64,000 nt of DNA from Aminobacter niigataensis (GCF_014200015.1 NZ_JACHOT010000001.1:1116001-1180000), one strand, 5' to 3'; counted from the stretch's first letter, positions 10,428 to 21,911 are shown. Numbers and translations: made by a program. The notes: generated by a model not told the origin, from the sequence alone.

Positions 10428-10628
10428 TTACGCCTTCTTACCGGCCGATTTTTCGGCCGCGATGGTCTTGATGCGCGCAATGTCCTTACGGACCTGCTTC
10501 ACGCGCGCCGTCTTTTCCAGCTGTCCCGTCGCCTTCTGGAAGCGCAGGTTGAACTGCTCCTTCTTGAGGCTGCCGAGCTCGTCAGTGAGCTGGTCCTGGG
10601 TCTTCGTCCTGATGTCCGAGGCTTTCAT
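10428..10628 (-). CDS. rpmC: 50S ribosomal protein L29
   Basis: L29, 66 residues, a two-helix protein at the tunnel exit where SRP and trigger factor dock. Signature [16 protein letters not shown] followed by [11 protein letters not shown] is diagnostic. Lies between rplP and rpsQ. Confidence 0.98.
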   Translation of the reverse strand: MKASDIRTKTQDQLTDELGSLKKEQFNLRFQKATGQLEKTARVKQVRKDIARIKTIAAEKSAGKKA

Positions 10629-10642
10629 GATTCAGCCCTTCC

Positions 10643-11056
10643 TTATTCTGCGATGCGCTGAACGAAACGCGTCCTGACCGAGAGCTTGGCGGCGCCGAGA
10701 CGGAGCGCTTCACGCGCCACTTCCTCGGAAACACCATCGATCTCGAACATCACGCGGCCCGGCTTGATGCGGCATGCCCAGTAGTCGACGGCGCCCTTGC
10801 CCTTACCCATGCGGACTTCGGTCGGCTTCGACGTGACGGGAACGTCCGGAAAAATACGGATCCAGACGCGGCCCTGACGTTTCATTTCGCGGGTGATCGC
10901 GCGGCGAGCCGCCTCGATCTCACGCGCGGTGACGCGGTTTGGCTCAAGCGCCTTCAGTCCGAAGCCGCCGAAATCCAGGTTGGTGCCACCCTTCGCGGTA
11001 CCGTGGATGCGGCCCTTGAACTGCTTACGGAACTTTGTGCGCTTTGGCTGCAGCAT
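10643..11056 (-). CDS. rplP: 50S ribosomal protein L16
   Basis: L16, 137 residues, near the A-site and peptidyl transferase centre. Begins [16 protein letters not shown]. The segment [20 protein letters not shown] is the family signature. Ends [12 protein letters not shown]. Located between rpsC and rpmC. Confidence 0.99.
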   Translation of the reverse strand: MLQPKRTKFRKQFKGRIHGTAKGGTNLDFGGFGLKALEPNRVTAREIEAARRAITREMKRQGRVWIRIFPDVPVTSKPTEVRMGKGKGAVDYWACRIKPGRVMFEIDGVSEEVAREALRLGAAKLSVRTRFVQRIAE

Positions 11057-11083
11057 CGTTCTAACTCCAAATTCCTATGCGTG

Positions 11084-11803
11084 TCAGGCGTTTTCGCGAC
11101 GGCGGCGCTCGGGGCGCTCGCCAGCATGCGAATGATCGCCTTCGGTTGCGCGACGCTCGGAAGCCATCGGATCGTGCTCGAGGATCTCGCCCTTGAACAC
11201 CCACACCTTGACGCCGCAGATGCCATAGGCGGTCTGTGCCTCGGCCGTGCCGTAGTCGACGTCAGCGCGCAGGGTGTGCAGCGGAACGCGACCTTCGCGG
11301 TACCACTCCATACGAGCGATTTCAGCGCCGCCGAGGCGGCCCGAGCAATTGATGCGGATGCCCTCTGCGCCGAGACGCATGGCCGACTGCACCGCGCGCT
11401 TCATGGCGCGACGGAAGGCAATGCGGCGCTCGAGCTGCTGCGCGATCGACTGAGCGACCAGCGTAGCGTCGGTCTCGGGCTTGCGAACCTCAACGATGTT
11501 GAGGTGCGTCTCGGACTTCGTCATCTCCATCAGCTTCTTGCGAAGCTTTTCGATGTCGGCGCCCTTCTTGCCGATGATCAGGCCCGGACGTGCGGCGTGA
11601 ATGGTCACGCGGCACTTCTTGTGCGGACGCTCGATCACCACCTTGGAAATCGCGGCCTGCTTCAGCTCGGACTCAAGATACTTGCGGATCTTGATGTCTT
11701 CGTGGAGCAGTTGGCCGTACTCGCCGGTGTTTGCGTACCAGCGCGAGTCCCAGGTGCGGTTGATGCCGAGGCGGAGACCAATAGGATTGATTTTCTGGCC
11801 CAT
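11084..11803 (-). CDS. rpsC: 30S ribosomal protein S3
   Basis: S3, 239 residues, forms the mRNA entry channel and helicase site with S4 and S5. The N-terminus is [13 protein letters not shown]. The KH domain contains [20 protein letters not shown]. The C-terminal domain contains [11 protein letters not shown], and a basic tail ([11 protein letters not shown]) follows. Its ATG overlaps the rplV stop by one base (TAATG), so the two are probably coupled. Confidence 0.99.
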   Translation of the reverse strand: MGQKINPIGLRLGINRTWDSRWYANTGEYGQLLHEDIKIRKYLESELKQAAISKVVIERPHKKCRVTIHAARPGLIIGKKGADIEKLRKKLMEMTKSETHLNIVEVRKPETDATLVAQSIAQQLERRIAFRRAMKRAVQSAMRLGAEGIRINCSGRLGGAEIARMEWYREGRVPLHTLRADVDYGTAEAQTAYGICGVKVWVFKGEILEHDPMASERRATEGDHSHAGERPERRRRENA

Positions 11804-12192
11804 TATGCGGCCTCCCCTTTCTCTTCGACTTCACGAACGACGATCGTGAGGTGCGAAAACGGCTTCTCGATGCGGCTGGCGCGACCACGGCCACGAGCGT
11901 GGAAACGCTTCATGACGATCGACTTGCCAACAAAGGCTTCCGCCACCACCAGCGCGTCGACATCGAGGTCGTGATTGTTTTCCGCGTTAGCGATAGCCGA
12001 TTCGAGGGTCTTCTTGACCGTACCGGCGATGCGCTTGCGCGAAAATTCCAGATCGGAAAGCGCGGTCGCTACCTTCTTGCCGCGGATCAGCGCGGCAACG
12101 AGGTTGAGCTTCTGCGGGCTGACCCGGATCGTGCGGAGGACCGCACGTGCCTCATTGTCAGCAAGCCTGCGCGGAGCTTTGGCCTTGCCCAT
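11803..12192 (-). CDS. rplV: 50S ribosomal protein L22
   Basis: L22, 129 residues; its extended loop lines the exit tunnel. Start [16 protein letters not shown] at 12192; the longer reading to 12258 would run into rpsS. The tunnel-hairpin and C-terminal region [20 protein letters not shown] is conserved. Shares one base with rpsC. Confidence 0.98.
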   Translation of the reverse strand: MGKAKAPRRLADNEARAVLRTIRVSPQKLNLVAALIRGKKVATALSDLEFSRKRIAGTVKKTLESAIANAENNHDLDVDALVVAEAFVGKSIVMKRFHARGRGRASRIEKPFSHLTIVVREVEEKGEAA

Positions 12193-12193
12193 G

Positions 12194-12472
12194 TTACTTC
12201 CTCTTTGCCTTCTTGTCCGCGCCGTGACCGTAGTAGGTCCTGGTGGGAGCAAACTCACCGAACTTGTGGCCGACCATGTCCTCGTTCACCGAGACCGGGA
12301 CGTGCTTCTGGCCGTTGTAGACACCGAAGGTGAGGCCGACGAACTGCGGCAAGACAGTGGAGCGACGGCTCCACATCTTGATCACCTCATTGCGACCGCC
12401 TTCACGAACCTTCTCTGCCTTCTTGAGCAGATAGCCGTCAATGAACGGGCCTTTCCAGACTGAACGAGTCAC
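12194..12472 (-). CDS. rpsS: 30S ribosomal protein S19
   Basis: S19, 92 residues, small-subunit head. Begins [20 protein letters not shown]. The conserved core [17 protein letters not shown] and [19 protein letters not shown] follow. Nearly contiguous with rplV (1-bp gap). Confidence 0.99.
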   Translation of the reverse strand: MTRSVWKGPFIDGYLLKKAEKVREGGRNEVIKMWSRRSTVLPQFVGLTFGVYNGQKHVPVSVNEDMVGHKFGEFAPTRTYYGHGADKKAKRK

Positions 12473-12487
12473 TGGCGTTACCTCTTC

Positions 12488-13321
12488 TTAGCTCTTGCGC
12501 TGATGGCGCGAGCGCAGGATGAACTTGTCGGTCGCCTTGTTGGACCGCGTCTTCTTGCCCTTGGTGGGCTTGCCCCACGGCGACACCGGATGGCGTCCGC
12601 CCGAGGTGCGGCCTTCACCACCGCCGTGCGGATGGTCGACCGGGTTCATGGTCACGCCGCGGTTGTGCGGACGCTTGCCACGCCAGACCGTGCGGCCTGC
12701 CTTGCCGTCGTTGATGTTGCCATGGTCCGGGTTGGACACGGCACCGACGGTGGCGATGCACAGACCGCTGACGACGCGCTGTTCACCCGAGTTGAGGCGA
12801 AGGATCGCCATGCCCTGGTCACGACCGACGAGCTGGGCGTAAGCGCCAGCCGAACGAGCGACCTGGCCGCCCTTGCCGGGCTTCAGCTCGATGTTGTGCA
12901 CGATCGTGCCGACAGGCATCGAAGCAAGCGGCATTGCGTTGCCCGGCTTCACGTCGACCTGCTCACCAGCGATGATCTTGTCGCCGGCCTGCAGACGCTG
13001 CGGGGCAATGATGTAGCTCAGCTCGCCGTCGTCATACTTGATCAGCGCGATGAACGCAGTGCGGTTCGGATCGTACTCGAGACGCTCGACCGTGCCGACG
13101 ACGTCGAACTTGCGACGCTTGAAGTCGATGATGCGGTACGTACGCTTGTGACCGCCGCCGATGAAGCGAGCCGTGATGCGACCGTAGTTGTTGCGGCCGC
13201 CCGACTTCGTCAGGCCCTCGGTCAGACCCTTGACGGGCTTGCCCTTGTGGAGGCCCGAGCGGTCGACGATGACCAGCTGGCGGGTGCTCGGCGTTACTGG
13301 CTTGAATTTCTTAAGTGCCAT
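12488..13321 (-). CDS. rplB: 50S ribosomal protein L2
   Basis: L2, 277 residues, needed for subunit association and peptidyl transferase assembly. Begins [17 protein letters not shown]. The C-terminal signature [20 protein letters not shown] contains the conserved His next to the catalytic centre. Located between rplW and rpsS. Confidence 0.99.
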   Translation of the reverse strand: MALKKFKPVTPSTRQLVIVDRSGLHKGKPVKGLTEGLTKSGGRNNYGRITARFIGGGHKRTYRIIDFKRRKFDVVGTVERLEYDPNRTAFIALIKYDDGELSYIIAPQRLQAGDKIIAGEQVDVKPGNAMPLASMPVGTIVHNIELKPGKGGQVARSAGAYAQLVGRDQGMAILRLNSGEQRVVSGLCIATVGAVSNPDHGNINDGKAGRTVWRGKRPHNRGVTMNPVDHPHGGGEGRTSGGRHPVSPWGKPTKGKKTRSNKATDKFILRSRHQRKS

Positions 13322-13343
13322 TGTCCTGTCCTCGCGGTCTAGC

Positions 13344-13637
13344 TCAGAGGCCCGTCGCGACGTCGATCGACTGGCCGTCGGCCAGCGTCACTACCGCCTT
13401 CTTGACGTCGCTCTGGCGGCCGATCGTGCCGCGGAAGCGCTTCACCTTGCCCTTGCGGACCAGGGTGTTCACAGCAGTCACCTTCACGCCGAACAGCGCT
13501 TCGACGGCAGCCTTGATCTCAGGCTTGCTCGCCTTCTTGGCGACGTTGAAGACGACCTGGTTGTATTCAGAAGCCATGGTCGACTTTTCGGTGATCGCCG
13601 GGCTGACGATCACGTCATAGTGGCGGAGATCCGTCAT
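13344..13637 (-). CDS. rplW: 50S ribosomal protein L23
   Basis: L23, 97 residues, tunnel-exit docking platform for SRP and trigger factor. Begins [20 protein letters not shown]. The segment [19 protein letters not shown] is typical. The start overlaps the rplD stop by 4 bp (ATGA), implying coupling. Confidence 0.98.
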   Translation of the reverse strand: MTDLRHYDVIVSPAITEKSTMASEYNQVVFNVAKKASKPEIKAAVEALFGVKVTAVNTLVRKGKVKRFRGTIGRQSDVKKAVVTLADGQSIDVATGL

Positions 13638-14254
13638 TTGAAGCGCTCCTCGAGAGCCTCGACGGCGGCCTTCGAAAGGACCAGCGTGCCGCGGCGCAGA
13701 ATGTCGTAAACGTTGATGCCCTGGATCGGCAGGACATCGATGTTCGGGATGTTGGTCGCTGCGCGCTTGAAGTTGAGGTCAAGCTCGGCGCCGCCGATCA
13801 CCAGGGCATTGGTCAGGCCCAGCGACGCGAAATTCGCGATCAGTGCCTTGGTCTTGCCCTCGGCGAGCGTCAGCTCGTCGACGATGATCAGGTTCGATGC
13901 CTTGGCCTTGGCCGACAGGGCGTGCTTCAGACCGAGAGCGCGGACCTTCTTGGGAAGGTCGTGCTCGTGGCTGCGGACGACCGGGCCGTGGGCCTTGCCG
14001 CCGCCGCGGAACTGCGGAGCGCGTGCCGAATGGTGACGAGCGCGGCCCGTACCCTTCTGCTTGTACATCTTGGCGCCGGTGCGCGCGATTTCCGCGCGAC
14101 CCTTGGCCTTGTGCGTGCCCTGCTGCTTCTTGGCGAGCTGCCAACGCACGACGCGCTGGAGCACGTCTTCGCGCGGGTCGAGGCCGAAGATCTCTTCCGA
14201 GAGCTCAACCTTGCCGGCATCCTTGCCTGCGAGGGTTGTAATCTTGAGGTCCAT
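13634..14254 (-). CDS. rplD: 50S ribosomal protein L4
   Basis: L4, 206 residues, lines the exit tunnel. Start [14 protein letters not shown] at 14254, giving a one-base overlap with the rplC stop; the codon at 14365 lies inside rplC. The rRNA-binding loop [20 protein letters not shown] is intact. In gammaproteobacteria L4 autoregulates the S10 operon by attenuation; no such leader is recognisable upstream of rpsJ here. Confidence 0.98.
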   Translation of the reverse strand: MDLKITTLAGKDAGKVELSEEIFGLDPREDVLQRVVRWQLAKKQQGTHKAKGRAEIARTGAKMYKQKGTGRARHHSARAPQFRGGGKAHGPVVRSHEHDLPKKVRALGLKHALSAKAKASNLIIVDELTLAEGKTKALIANFASLGLTNALVIGGAELDLNFKRAATNIPNIDVLPIQGINVYDILRRGTLVLSKAAVEALEERFK

Positions 14255-14964
14255 TATTCCGCTCCCTCGTTGGCCGGAGCCTGTTTGCTGACGGCGCGGA
14301 TCGCGGCCGGCTTCGGCGCATTCTCGGGCAGCGCGATCTTGGCCGCATCGCGAACCAGGATCCATGCACCCTTCGAGCCCGGAACCGCACCGCGGATCAG
14401 GATCAGACCACGGTCGGCGTCGGTCGAGACGACCTCGACGTTCTGGGTGGTGACGCGAACGTCGCCCATGTGGCCGGCCATTTTCTTGCCCTTGAACACC
14501 TTGCCCGGGTCCTGGCGCTGGCCAGTCGAACCATGGGTACGGTGCGACACCGAGTTACCGTGGGTAGCGCGGCCGCCACCGAAGTTGTGCCGCTTGATGA
14601 CGCCCTGGAAACCCTTACCGATCGAGGTGCCCGTCACATCGACCTTCTGGCCGGGGACGAAATGCTCGACGGTGATCTCGGAGCCGACATCGAGCATGTT
14701 GTCGGCGGAGACGCGGAATTCGGCGACCTTCGACTTCGGCTCGACGGAGGCGGCAGCGAAATGACCGCGCATCGCCTTCGACGTATTCTTCACCTTGGCG
14801 AGGCCGACGCCGAGCTGAACGGCGGTGTAGCCATTCTTCTCCTGCGTGCGCTGCGCCACGACCTGGCAGTTCTCCATGCGGAGAACGGTGACGGGAACGT
14901 GCTCGCCAGCGTCATTATAGACGCGGGTCATTCCCACCTTCTGTGCAATTACACCTGAACGCAT
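14254..14964 (-). CDS. rplC: 50S ribosomal protein L3
   Basis: L3, 236 residues, nucleates large-subunit assembly. Begins [18 protein letters not shown]. The core segment [20 protein letters not shown] is conserved. It is longer than the 209-residue E. coli protein because of a C-terminal Ala/Pro-rich extension (about 210-236), common in alphaproteobacteria. One-base overlap with rplD. Confidence 0.98.
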   Translation of the reverse strand: MRSGVIAQKVGMTRVYNDAGEHVPVTVLRMENCQVVAQRTQEKNGYTAVQLGVGLAKVKNTSKAMRGHFAAASVEPKSKVAEFRVSADNMLDVGSEITVEHFVPGQKVDVTGTSIGKGFQGVIKRHNFGGGRATHGNSVSHRTHGSTGQRQDPGKVFKGKKMAGHMGDVRVTTQNVEVVSTDADRGLILIRGAVPGSKGAWILVRDAAKIALPENAPKPAAIRAVSKQAPANEGAE

Positions 14965-15022
14965 CGGTTCGTTTTCCTTCAGAGGAGCCGTTTGGATCTG
15001 CTCGCGCGGCTCATGTTAGCTC

Positions 15023-15331
15023 TTAGAGCTTGATTTCGACGTCGACACCTGCGGCGAGGTCGAGCTTCATCAGAGCATCGACGGTCTGCGGGGTCGGATC
15101 GACGATGTCCAGCAGACGCTTGTGCGTGCGCATCTCGAACTGCTCGCGGCTCTTCTTGTCGACGTGCGGCGAGCGGTTCACCGTGAACTTCTCGATCCGC
15201 GTCGGCAGCGGGATCGGGCCGCGAACGTTGGCGCCGGTGCGCTTTGCGGTCGACACGATCTCGCGGGTCGAAGCGTCGAGAACCCGGTGGTCAAACGCCT
15301 TGAGGCGGATGCGGATATTCTGTCCGTTCAT
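15023..15331 (-). CDS. rpsJ: 30S ribosomal protein S10 (NusE)
   Basis: S10, 102 residues; also acts as NusE by binding NusB and NusG. Start [16 protein letters not shown] at 15331. An in-frame ATG two codons upstream (15337) is less typical of the family. The loop [20 protein letters not shown] is conserved. It follows tuf by only 63 bp, so the str and S10 operons are probably one transcript here. Confidence 0.98.
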   Translation of the reverse strand: MNGQNIRIRLKAFDHRVLDASTREIVSTAKRTGANVRGPIPLPTRIEKFTVNRSPHVDKKSREQFEMRTHKRLLDIVDPTPQTVDALMKLDLAAGVDVEIKL

Positions 15332-15394
15332 GGTCACTTCCTTGTTCTGGCGCGGCGCGGGCGTATTCCCGCCCGCGACAGATCGTTATTCGGA

Positions 15395-16570
15395 TTATTC
15401 TTTGATCGAAGCGACGATGCCGGCGCCGACGGTGCGGCCGCCTTCACGGATAGCGAAGCGGAGCTTCTCTTCCATGGCGATCGGCACGATCAGCTCGACG
15501 TCAACGGTGATGTTGTCGCCGGGCATGACCATCTCGGTGCCTTCCGGCAGCGACACGATGCCGGTCACGTCGGTCGTGCGGAAATAGAACTGCGGACGGT
15601 AGTTGGTGAAGAACGGCGTGTGACGGCCACCCTCTTCCTTGGTCAGGATGTAGGCTTCAGCCACGAACTTCTTGTGCGGCTTGACCGAACCCGGCTTGCA
15701 CAGCACCTGGCCGCGCTCGACGTCTTCACGGCCAACGCCGCGGATCAGCGCGCCGATGTTGTCGCCGGCCTGGCCCTGGTCGAGCAGCTTGCGGAACATC
15801 TCGACGCCGGTAACCGTCGTCTTCGAGGTCGCCTTGATGCCGACGATCTCGACTTCTTCGCCAACCTTGACGATGCCGCGCTCGACGCGACCGGTGACAA
15901 CCGTGCCGCGGCCCGAGATCGAGAACACGTCTTCGATCGGCATCAGGAACGGACGGTCGATCGGACGCTCAGGCGTCGGGATGTAGGCGTCGACCGCAGC
16001 CATCAGCTCGCGGATCGCGTCTTCGCCGATCTTCTTGTCCGAATCGTTGAGGGCAGCAACAGCCGAACCCTTGATCATCGGAATGTCGTCGCCGGGGAAC
16101 TCGTACTTCGACAGCAGCTCGCGCACTTCGAGCTCGACCAGCTCGAGCAGCTCGGCGTCGTCGACCAGGTCGACCTTGTTGAGGAACACCACCAGGGCCG
16201 GAACGCCGACCTGACGGGCGAGCAGGATGTGCTCGCGGGTCTGCGGCATCGGGCCGTCGGCAGCCGAGACGACCAGGATCGCGCCGTCCATCTGGGCAGC
16301 ACCGGTGATCATGTTCTTGACATAGTCGGCGTGGCCGGGGCAGTCGACGTGAGCGTAGTGGCGGGCCGGCGTCTCGTATTCGACGTGTGCCGTCGAAATG
16401 GTGATGCCGCGGGCCTTCTCTTCAGGCGCTGCGTCGATCTGGTCGTAGGCCTTGAACTCGCCGAAATACTTCGTGATCGCCGCCGTCAGCGACGTCTTGC
16501 CGTGGTCGACGTGACCAATCGTGCCAATGTTCACATGAGGCTTATTACGCTCGAATTTACCTTTTGCCAT
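15395..16570 (-). CDS. tuf: Elongation factor Tu, copy 1
   Basis: EF-Tu, 391 residues: delivers aminoacyl-tRNA to the ribosomal A site as a GTP complex. G1 [10 protein letters not shown] (about 18-27), G2 RGITI, G3 DCPGHADY, G4 NKVD; domain 3 contains [18 protein letters not shown]. Protein and, as far as can be judged, the nucleotide sequence are identical to the second copy at 37082-38257. The two diverge immediately outside the coding region. This copy sits between fusA and rpsJ, the tufA position. Confidence 0.99.
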   Translation of the reverse strand: MAKGKFERNKPHVNIGTIGHVDHGKTSLTAAITKYFGEFKAYDQIDAAPEEKARGITISTAHVEYETPARHYAHVDCPGHADYVKNMITGAAQMDGAILVVSAADGPMPQTREHILLARQVGVPALVVFLNKVDLVDDAELLELVELEVRELLSKYEFPGDDIPMIKGSAVAALNDSDKKIGEDAIRELMAAVDAYIPTPERPIDRPFLMPIEDVFSISGRGTVVTGRVERGIVKVGEEVEIVGIKATSKTTVTGVEMFRKLLDQGQAGDNIGALIRGVGREDVERGQVLCKPGSVKPHKKFVAEAYILTKEEGGRHTPFFTNYRPQFYFRTTDVTGIVSLPEGTEMVMPGDNITVDVELIVPIAMEEKLRFAIREGGRTVGAGIVASIKE

Positions 16571-16637
16571 GTGAGGTCTCCATTCCTGCTAGCCCGATAA
16601 GGGCGTTGAATTAATAAAACGCTGCAATTCCTTGGAA

Positions 16638-18728
16638 TTACGCGTATTTCTTCTGAACTTCCTGAGCGACCGCGGTCGGAACCGGCTCGTAGTGGTCGAA
16701 CTGCATCGTGTACTGGGCACGGCCCTGCGACATCGAGCGCAAGCTGTCCACGTACTTGAACATGTTGGCCAGCGGAACCATCGCGTTGACGACGACGGCA
16801 ACACCGCGGCTTTCCTGGCCCTGAATCTGGCCACGACGGCTGTTCAGGTCGCCGATGACGTTGCCGACATAGTCTTCCGGCGTCACGACTTCGACCTTCA
16901 TGATCGGCTCGAGCAGCTGGACGCCCAGCTTGGGAGCTGCTTCGCGAAGGCAGGCGCGACCGGCGATCTCGAAGGCCAGCACCGAGGAGTCGACGTCGTG
17001 GTAGGCACCGTCGATAAGCGTCGCCTTGACGCCGATCATCGGGAAGCCCGCGAACGGACCCGAAGACAGGACGCTGCGGAGACCCTTGTCGACGCCCGGG
17101 ATGTATTCCTTCGGAACTGCACCGCCGACGATCTTCGATTCGAAGACGAAATCCTCGCCTTCGGGGTTCGGTTCGAACACGATCTTGACGCGAGCGAACT
17201 GGCCCGTACCACCCGACTGCTTCTTGTGGGTGTAGTCCTGTTCGTGCGTGCGGCTGATCGTCTCGCGATAGGCAACCTGCGGTGCACCGACGTTGGCCTC
17301 GACCTTGAACTCGCGACGCATGCGGTCGACGATGATGTCGAGGTGGAGTTCGCCCATGCCGGCGATGATGGTCTGGCCGGATTCTTCGTCCGACTTGACG
17401 CGGAAAGAAGGATCTTCGGCAGCCAGGCGGTTGAGCGCGAGGCCCATCTTTTCCTGGTCGCCCTTGGTCTTCGGCTCGATCGCGATCTGAATGACCGGCT
17501 CGGGGAATTCCATGCGCTCGAGAATGACCGGGTGCAGCGGATCGCAGAGCGTGTCGCCGGTGGTCGTTTCCTTGAGGCCGGCCAGAGCGACGATGTCGCC
17601 GGCGAAAGCCTCTTCGATGTCAGAGCGCGAGTTCGAGTGCATCTGCAGCATACGGCCGAGACGCTCTTTCTTGCCCTTGACGGTGTTTTCGAGCGAAGCG
17701 CCCTTGGTCACCTTGCCCGAATAGATGCGGCAAAAGGTGAGCGAGCCGACGAACGGATCATTCATGATCTTGAAGGCCAGCATCGAGAGCGGCTCTTCGT
17801 CCGACGAATGACGCTCCATCTCGCCTTCCGTCTTCGGGTCGATACCCTTGATGGCAGGCACGTCGAGGGGCGACGGGAGGAAGTCACCGACGCCGTCGAG
17901 CAGCGGCTGAACGCCCTTGTTCTTGAAGGCCGAGCCGCAGAACATCGGGAAGAACTTGACCGCGATGGTGCCCTTGCGGATCAGCGCGCGCAGTTCGTCG
18001 TTCGACGGCATCTTGCCTTCGAGGTAGTTCTCGAGAGCCGTCTCGTCCATTTCGACGGCGGTCTCGATCATCTTGTCACGGAACTCTTCGGCCTTGGCCT
18101 GGAGGTCGGCAGGGATCTCGACGATGTCCCAGGCAGCGCCCAGGCTTTCGTCGCGCCAGACCAGCGCCTTCATCTCGATCAGATCGACGACGCCCTTGAA
18201 ATCGGCTTCAGCGCCGATCGGAAGCTGGACGGCGACGGCCGTCGCACCGAGGCGCGACTTGATCATCTCGTAGGAGCGGTAGAAGTCCGCGCCGATCTTG
18301 TCCATCTTGTTGCAGAAGATCATACGCGGGACGTTGTACTTGTCCGCCTGGCGCCACACGGTCTCGGTCTGCGGTTCGACACCGGCGTTGGCATCGAGCA
18401 GCGCAATGGCGCCGTCGAGAACGCGCAGCGAACGCTCGACTTCAATGGTGAAGTCGACGTGGCCGGGGGTGTCGATGATGTTGAAGCGACGCTGCTTGCC
18501 GTCGCGACCCTTCCAGAAGGTCGTGGTGGCAGCGGACGTGATCGTGATGCCGCGTTCCTGCTCCTGCTCCATCCAATCCATGGTGGCAGCGCCGTCATGG
18601 ACTTCGCCGATCTTGTGCGACTTGCCCGTGTAGTAAAGGATGCGCTCGGTCGTCGTGGTCTTGCCGGCGTCGATATGCGCCATGATACCGAAATTGCGGT
18701 AGTCTTCGATCTTGTATTCGCGGGCCAT
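16638..18728 (-). CDS. fusA: Elongation factor G
   Basis: EF-G, 696 residues: GTP-driven ribosomal translocation and, with RRF, ribosome recycling. P-loop [19 protein letters not shown] (about 17-35), switch [11 protein letters not shown]4 NKMDKIGAD, then domains II-V to the C-terminus [10 protein letters not shown]. Length and context (rpsG-fusA-tuf) match the canonical EF-G. Confidence 0.99.
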   Translation of the reverse strand: MAREYKIEDYRNFGIMAHIDAGKTTTTERILYYTGKSHKIGEVHDGAATMDWMEQEQERGITITSAATTTFWKGRDGKQRRFNIIDTPGHVDFTIEVERSLRVLDGAIALLDANAGVEPQTETVWRQADKYNVPRMIFCNKMDKIGADFYRSYEMIKSRLGATAVAVQLPIGAEADFKGVVDLIEMKALVWRDESLGAAWDIVEIPADLQAKAEEFRDKMIETAVEMDETALENYLEGKMPSNDELRALIRKGTIAVKFFPMFCGSAFKNKGVQPLLDGVGDFLPSPLDVPAIKGIDPKTEGEMERHSSDEEPLSMLAFKIMNDPFVGSLTFCRIYSGKVTKGASLENTVKGKKERLGRMLQMHSNSRSDIEEAFAGDIVALAGLKETTTGDTLCDPLHPVILERMEFPEPVIQIAIEPKTKGDQEKMGLALNRLAAEDPSFRVKSDEESGQTIIAGMGELHLDIIVDRMRREFKVEANVGAPQVAYRETISRTHEQDYTHKKQSGGTGQFARVKIVFEPNPEGEDFVFESKIVGGAVPKEYIPGVDKGLRSVLSSGPFAGFPMIGVKATLIDGAYHDVDSSVLAFEIAGRACLREAAPKLGVQLLEPIMKVEVVTPEDYVGNVIGDLNSRRGQIQGQESRGVAVVVNAMVPLANMFKYVDSLRSMSQGRAQYTMQFDHYEPVPTAVAQEVQKKYA

Positions 18729-18760
18729 GGGAGGTGCCTCTCAGTCGTTCGTTCGCGCCG

Positions 18761-19243
<483 letters not shown>

Positions 19244-19293
19244 TCAATCTCGTGGCCACGACGCAAAAGGAAAGGCGTCGAAGCCGGAAAACC

Positions 19294-19665
19294 TTACTTC
19301 GGACGCTTCGCACCGTACTTCGAACGGCGCTGCTTGCGGTTCTTCACGCCCTGCGTGTCGAGCACGCCGCGGATGATGTGATAGCGCACGCCCGGAAGAT
19401 CCTTCACGCGGCCGCCGCGGATCATGACCACGGAGTGCTCCTGAAGGTTGTGGCCTTCGCCGGGGATGTAGCCGATCACTTCAAAACCATTGGTCAGGCG
19501 GATCTTTGCGACCTTACGCAGAGCCGAGTTCGGCTTCTTCGGCGTCGTCGTATAGACGCGCGTGCAAACGCCCCGCTTCTGCGGGTTGGCCTGCATGGCC
19601 GGAACCTTGTTGCGCTTCACCGGCGCAATGCGCGGCTTGCGGATCAGCTGGTTGACGGTAGGCAT
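19294..19665 (-). CDS. rpsL: 30S ribosomal protein S12
   Basis: S12, 123 residues, decoding-centre protein. Start [12 protein letters not shown] at 19665; an in-frame alternative at 19698 adds eleven non-family residues. The [19 protein letters not shown] segment has the wild-type Lys at the classic streptomycin-resistance site. First gene of the str operon; a good promoter lies about 250 bp upstream. Confidence 0.98.
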   Translation of the reverse strand: MPTVNQLIRKPRIAPVKRNKVPAMQANPQKRGVCTRVYTTTPKKPNSALRKVAKIRLTNGFEVIGYIPGEGHNLQEHSVVMIRGGRVKDLPGVRYHIIRGVLDTQGVKNRKQRRSKYGAKRPK

Positions 19666-19912
19666 TAAACCCTCTTGTCTCTCAATTCCGTGTCTCAAGC
19701 CCGTTCAGGGCGGCTTCAAGCGCAAAATCCATACGCGAATTCGGGCCACAAACCGCGACTTACGGTCTTGCCCGAACAAAGGCAGAGGAAGCGAAACCGC
19801 TTCATGCACGCCGGAAATGTCTTCTCGCTCGTAAAAACGAACCCTGTTTGAGGTGAACTCCAGGGCATGTCGCCCCGGAAAAGCCAACCTCACATCGGCT
19901 CAGACGACGCGG

Positions 19913-19941
19913 TATCTACTCGCATGACCGCTGACCGTCAA
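19913..19941 (-). promoter_or_regulatory. Predicted sigma-70-type promoter of the str operon
   Basis: On the minus strand TTGACG (19941-19936), a 17-bp spacer and TAGATA (19918-19913) match the housekeeping consensus well. It points at rpsL and leaves an untranslated leader of about 240 nt (to 19665). Little else is visible in the 474-bp gap 19666-20139, apart from the ribosome binding site of the divergent gene at 20140. Confidence 0.6.
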
Positions 19942-20139
19942 GCCCGTCCCACCAAAAACCTTAACGAAACCGGGGCTTCGGGGGGCTCAGCGGGCCCAGA
20001 GCAACTTTATTGCGCTGCAACATGGGCTATTTGCCGGTTTGTAACGGGCTTTGGCCTGTCGTGCATCAGTTCTTCGTGCGAAAATCGCCAAAACTGGGGC
20101 GAATCCCCAACTTGCGAATCTAAAACTAGGGAATCACCG

Positions 20140-20421
20140 ATGAACGACAACGACGAAAAGCCGGTGACCATCATCACGGGCCGAGTCTGGCGCAAAAAGG
20201 GCGCGAAGCCCGAAGGCGTGCATATCATGCTGGTCGCGCCCGACGACGATTCCGCCGTGCGCTCCGCACTAGAGGCGTTGGCGAAGGAAGGTTACGCCGA
20301 AGCCGAGCTCGACCAGATCGGCGACATGCAGGGCGAGCCCGACGACGAACCGCATATCTCCGCATATCAGGGCGCGCTCGAAGGCGAGGTCTCGATCGTC
20401 ACCTTCAACGAACCGCTTTGA
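20140..20421 (+). CDS. Conserved-looking acidic hypothetical protein, 93 aa
   Basis: 93 residues, soluble and acidic, with no signal peptide or membrane segment. The start is the ATG at 20140 (MNDNDEKPVTIITGRVW), 7 nt after an AGGGA ribosome binding site; longer in-frame readings upstream lack one. The sequence looks like a small alpha/beta domain (GVHIMLVAPDDDSAVRSALEALAKEGYAEAEL, then GALEGEVSIVTF). I do not recognise the family and assign no function. It is divergent from rpsL and convergent with the permease gene. It is the only plus-strand gene in the first 38.9 kb. Confidence 0.75.
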   Translation: MNDNDEKPVTIITGRVWRKKGAKPEGVHIMLVAPDDDSAVRSALEALAKEGYAEAELDQIGDMQGEPDDEPHISAYQGALEGEVSIVTFNEPL

Positions 20422-20426
20422 TCGCA

Positions 20427-20446
20427 GCGCATCCTTCCGGATGCGC
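20427..20446. terminator. Hairpin between convergent genes
   Basis: Perfect 8-bp stem GCGCATCC/GGATGCGC with loop TTCC in the 30-bp gap between the 93-aa gene and the permease gene. It could serve both directions. No clear T-tract follows. Confidence 0.5.
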
Positions 20447-20451
20447 CCGGG

Positions 20452-21873
20452 TCAGTTGACCGGCCCTGCCCCGCCGATATCTGCCATTTCCGGCTCGGCG
20501 GGTCTCTGCCCAGTGGCACGGTTGACTAGGACCGTCACGAACCAGAGAACCACCCCGATACCGATCAGGATGCCCGCGATCTTGTATTGAACCAGATCAC
20601 GCCCGGTCCACGGTCCGGCGAAGAACGCGCAAGCCACCGCGCCCAGGATCGGCAGCGGTGTCGGCGTCCGGAAATGATCGTGCCCGACCCTGTCCTTGCG
20701 CAGCACCAGCACGGCAATGTTGACGACGGTGAAGACGCACAGCAGCAGCAATGCCGTGGTTCCACCGAGAGCCGGAACTTCCCCGACAAAGGTAATGAGC
20801 GCGAAGGCCAGCAAGGTGGTGAAGCCAATGGCTATGTAAGGCGTGCGGCGCGTCGCATGGACCTTGCCGAGCACCTGCGGCAGGACGTGTTCGCGGCTCA
20901 TGCCATAGACGAGGCGGCTCGCCATCAGCATGTTGATCAAGGCGCTGTTGGCGACCGCAAACATGGTGATGAAGCCGAATACCTCGACGGGAAAGTTAGG
21001 CGCACCGGCCTGAACCACCTTGAGCAGCGGCGTCTCGCCCTCGCCGAGTTGTTCCGGCGGTACCAGGGTGATCGCCGAGATGGAGACCAGCACATAGATC
21101 ACCCCGGTGATCAGCAGGCCGGTCAGCAGGACCTTTGGGAAGATCCGGGTCGGATCCTTGCATTCCTCGGCCATGTTGACCGAGTCCTCGAAGCCGACCA
21201 TGGCAAAGAAGGCAAGCGTGGTCGCGGCGATCACCGACCAGAAGGCGCTGCGGTCGGGCGCGGAGTGGAACTGGGTGATGCGGGAGACGTCGCCTTCACC
21301 TGCTCCGATCGCCCAGAGGCCGATGACGATGATGATCAACAGGCCGGTGAACTCGACGCATGTCAGCACGACATTGGCTTTGACGCTCTCGCCGACGCCG
21401 CGGAAGTTCACGGCGGCGACGATCGCCATGAATGCCAGGCCGATGAGCGTGATGCCGTAGGTACCGGTGAGGCCAAGATCAAAGGCGCCCGACAGGTTGG
21501 CGGCAAAGGCGCGCGAGGCCGTCGAGGCTGAGGTGATGCCCGAGCACATCACCGCGAAAGCGACGATGAAGGTGATGAAATGGATGCCGAACGCCTTGTG
21601 GGCGTAAAGAGCGGCTCCTGCCGCCTTGGGGTATTTGGTCACCAGTTCGAGATAGCTGAAGGCCGTGATGAGGGCGACGACAAAGGCAACCAGGAACGGC
21701 AGCCAGACCACGCCGCCGACCTGCTTGGCCACTTGTCCGGTCAGGGCGTAAATGCCAGTGCCCAGGATATCGCCGACAATGAAGAGAAGAAGCAGCCAAG
21801 GGCCCATGACCCGATGGAGACTTGGCTCGACCGATACCGCCTGTCCTGTCGCGTTGCCTTGGACGTCGGTCAT
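20452..21873 (-). CDS. APC-family amino acid permease
   Basis: Inner-membrane amino acid/polyamine transporter, 473 residues with about twelve hydrophobic segments. The first carries the APC marker GDILGTGIYALTGQVA in TM1. FAMVGFEDSVNMAEECKDP corresponds to the conserved region around TM6. The substrate cannot be read from the sequence. A GAGAGGAG ribosome binding site precedes the ATG, and a near-consensus promoter lies just upstream. It interrupts the usual rpoC-rpsL junction of the supercluster. Confidence 0.9.
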   Translation of the reverse strand: MTDVQGNATGQAVSVEPSLHRVMGPWLLLLFIVGDILGTGIYALTGQVAKQVGGVVWLPFLVAFVVALITAFSYLELVTKYPKAAGAALYAHKAFGIHFITFIVAFAVMCSGITSASTASRAFAANLSGAFDLGLTGTYGITLIGLAFMAIVAAVNFRGVGESVKANVVLTCVEFTGLLIIIVIGLWAIGAGEGDVSRITQFHSAPDRSAFWSVIAATTLAFFAMVGFEDSVNMAEECKDPTRIFPKVLLTGLLITGVIYVLVSISAITLVPPEQLGEGETPLLKVVQAGAPNFPVEVFGFITMFAVANSALINMLMASRLVYGMSREHVLPQVLGKVHATRRTPYIAIGFTTLLAFALITFVGEVPALGGTTALLLLCVFTVVNIAVLVLRKDRVGHDHFRTPTPLPILGAVACAFFAGPWTGRDLVQYKIAGILIGIGVVLWFVTVLVNRATGQRPAEPEMADIGGAGPVN

Positions 21874-21911
21874 CGGGCACTCCTCTCAGGGCTGATGGCA
21901 CTGTGAGGACG

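Noticed and set aside
19705-19893. 62-codon minus-strand ORF between rpsL and its promoter.
   Set aside because: Lies in the predicted rpsL leader. No recognisable domain and no clear ribosome binding site. More likely untranslated leader.
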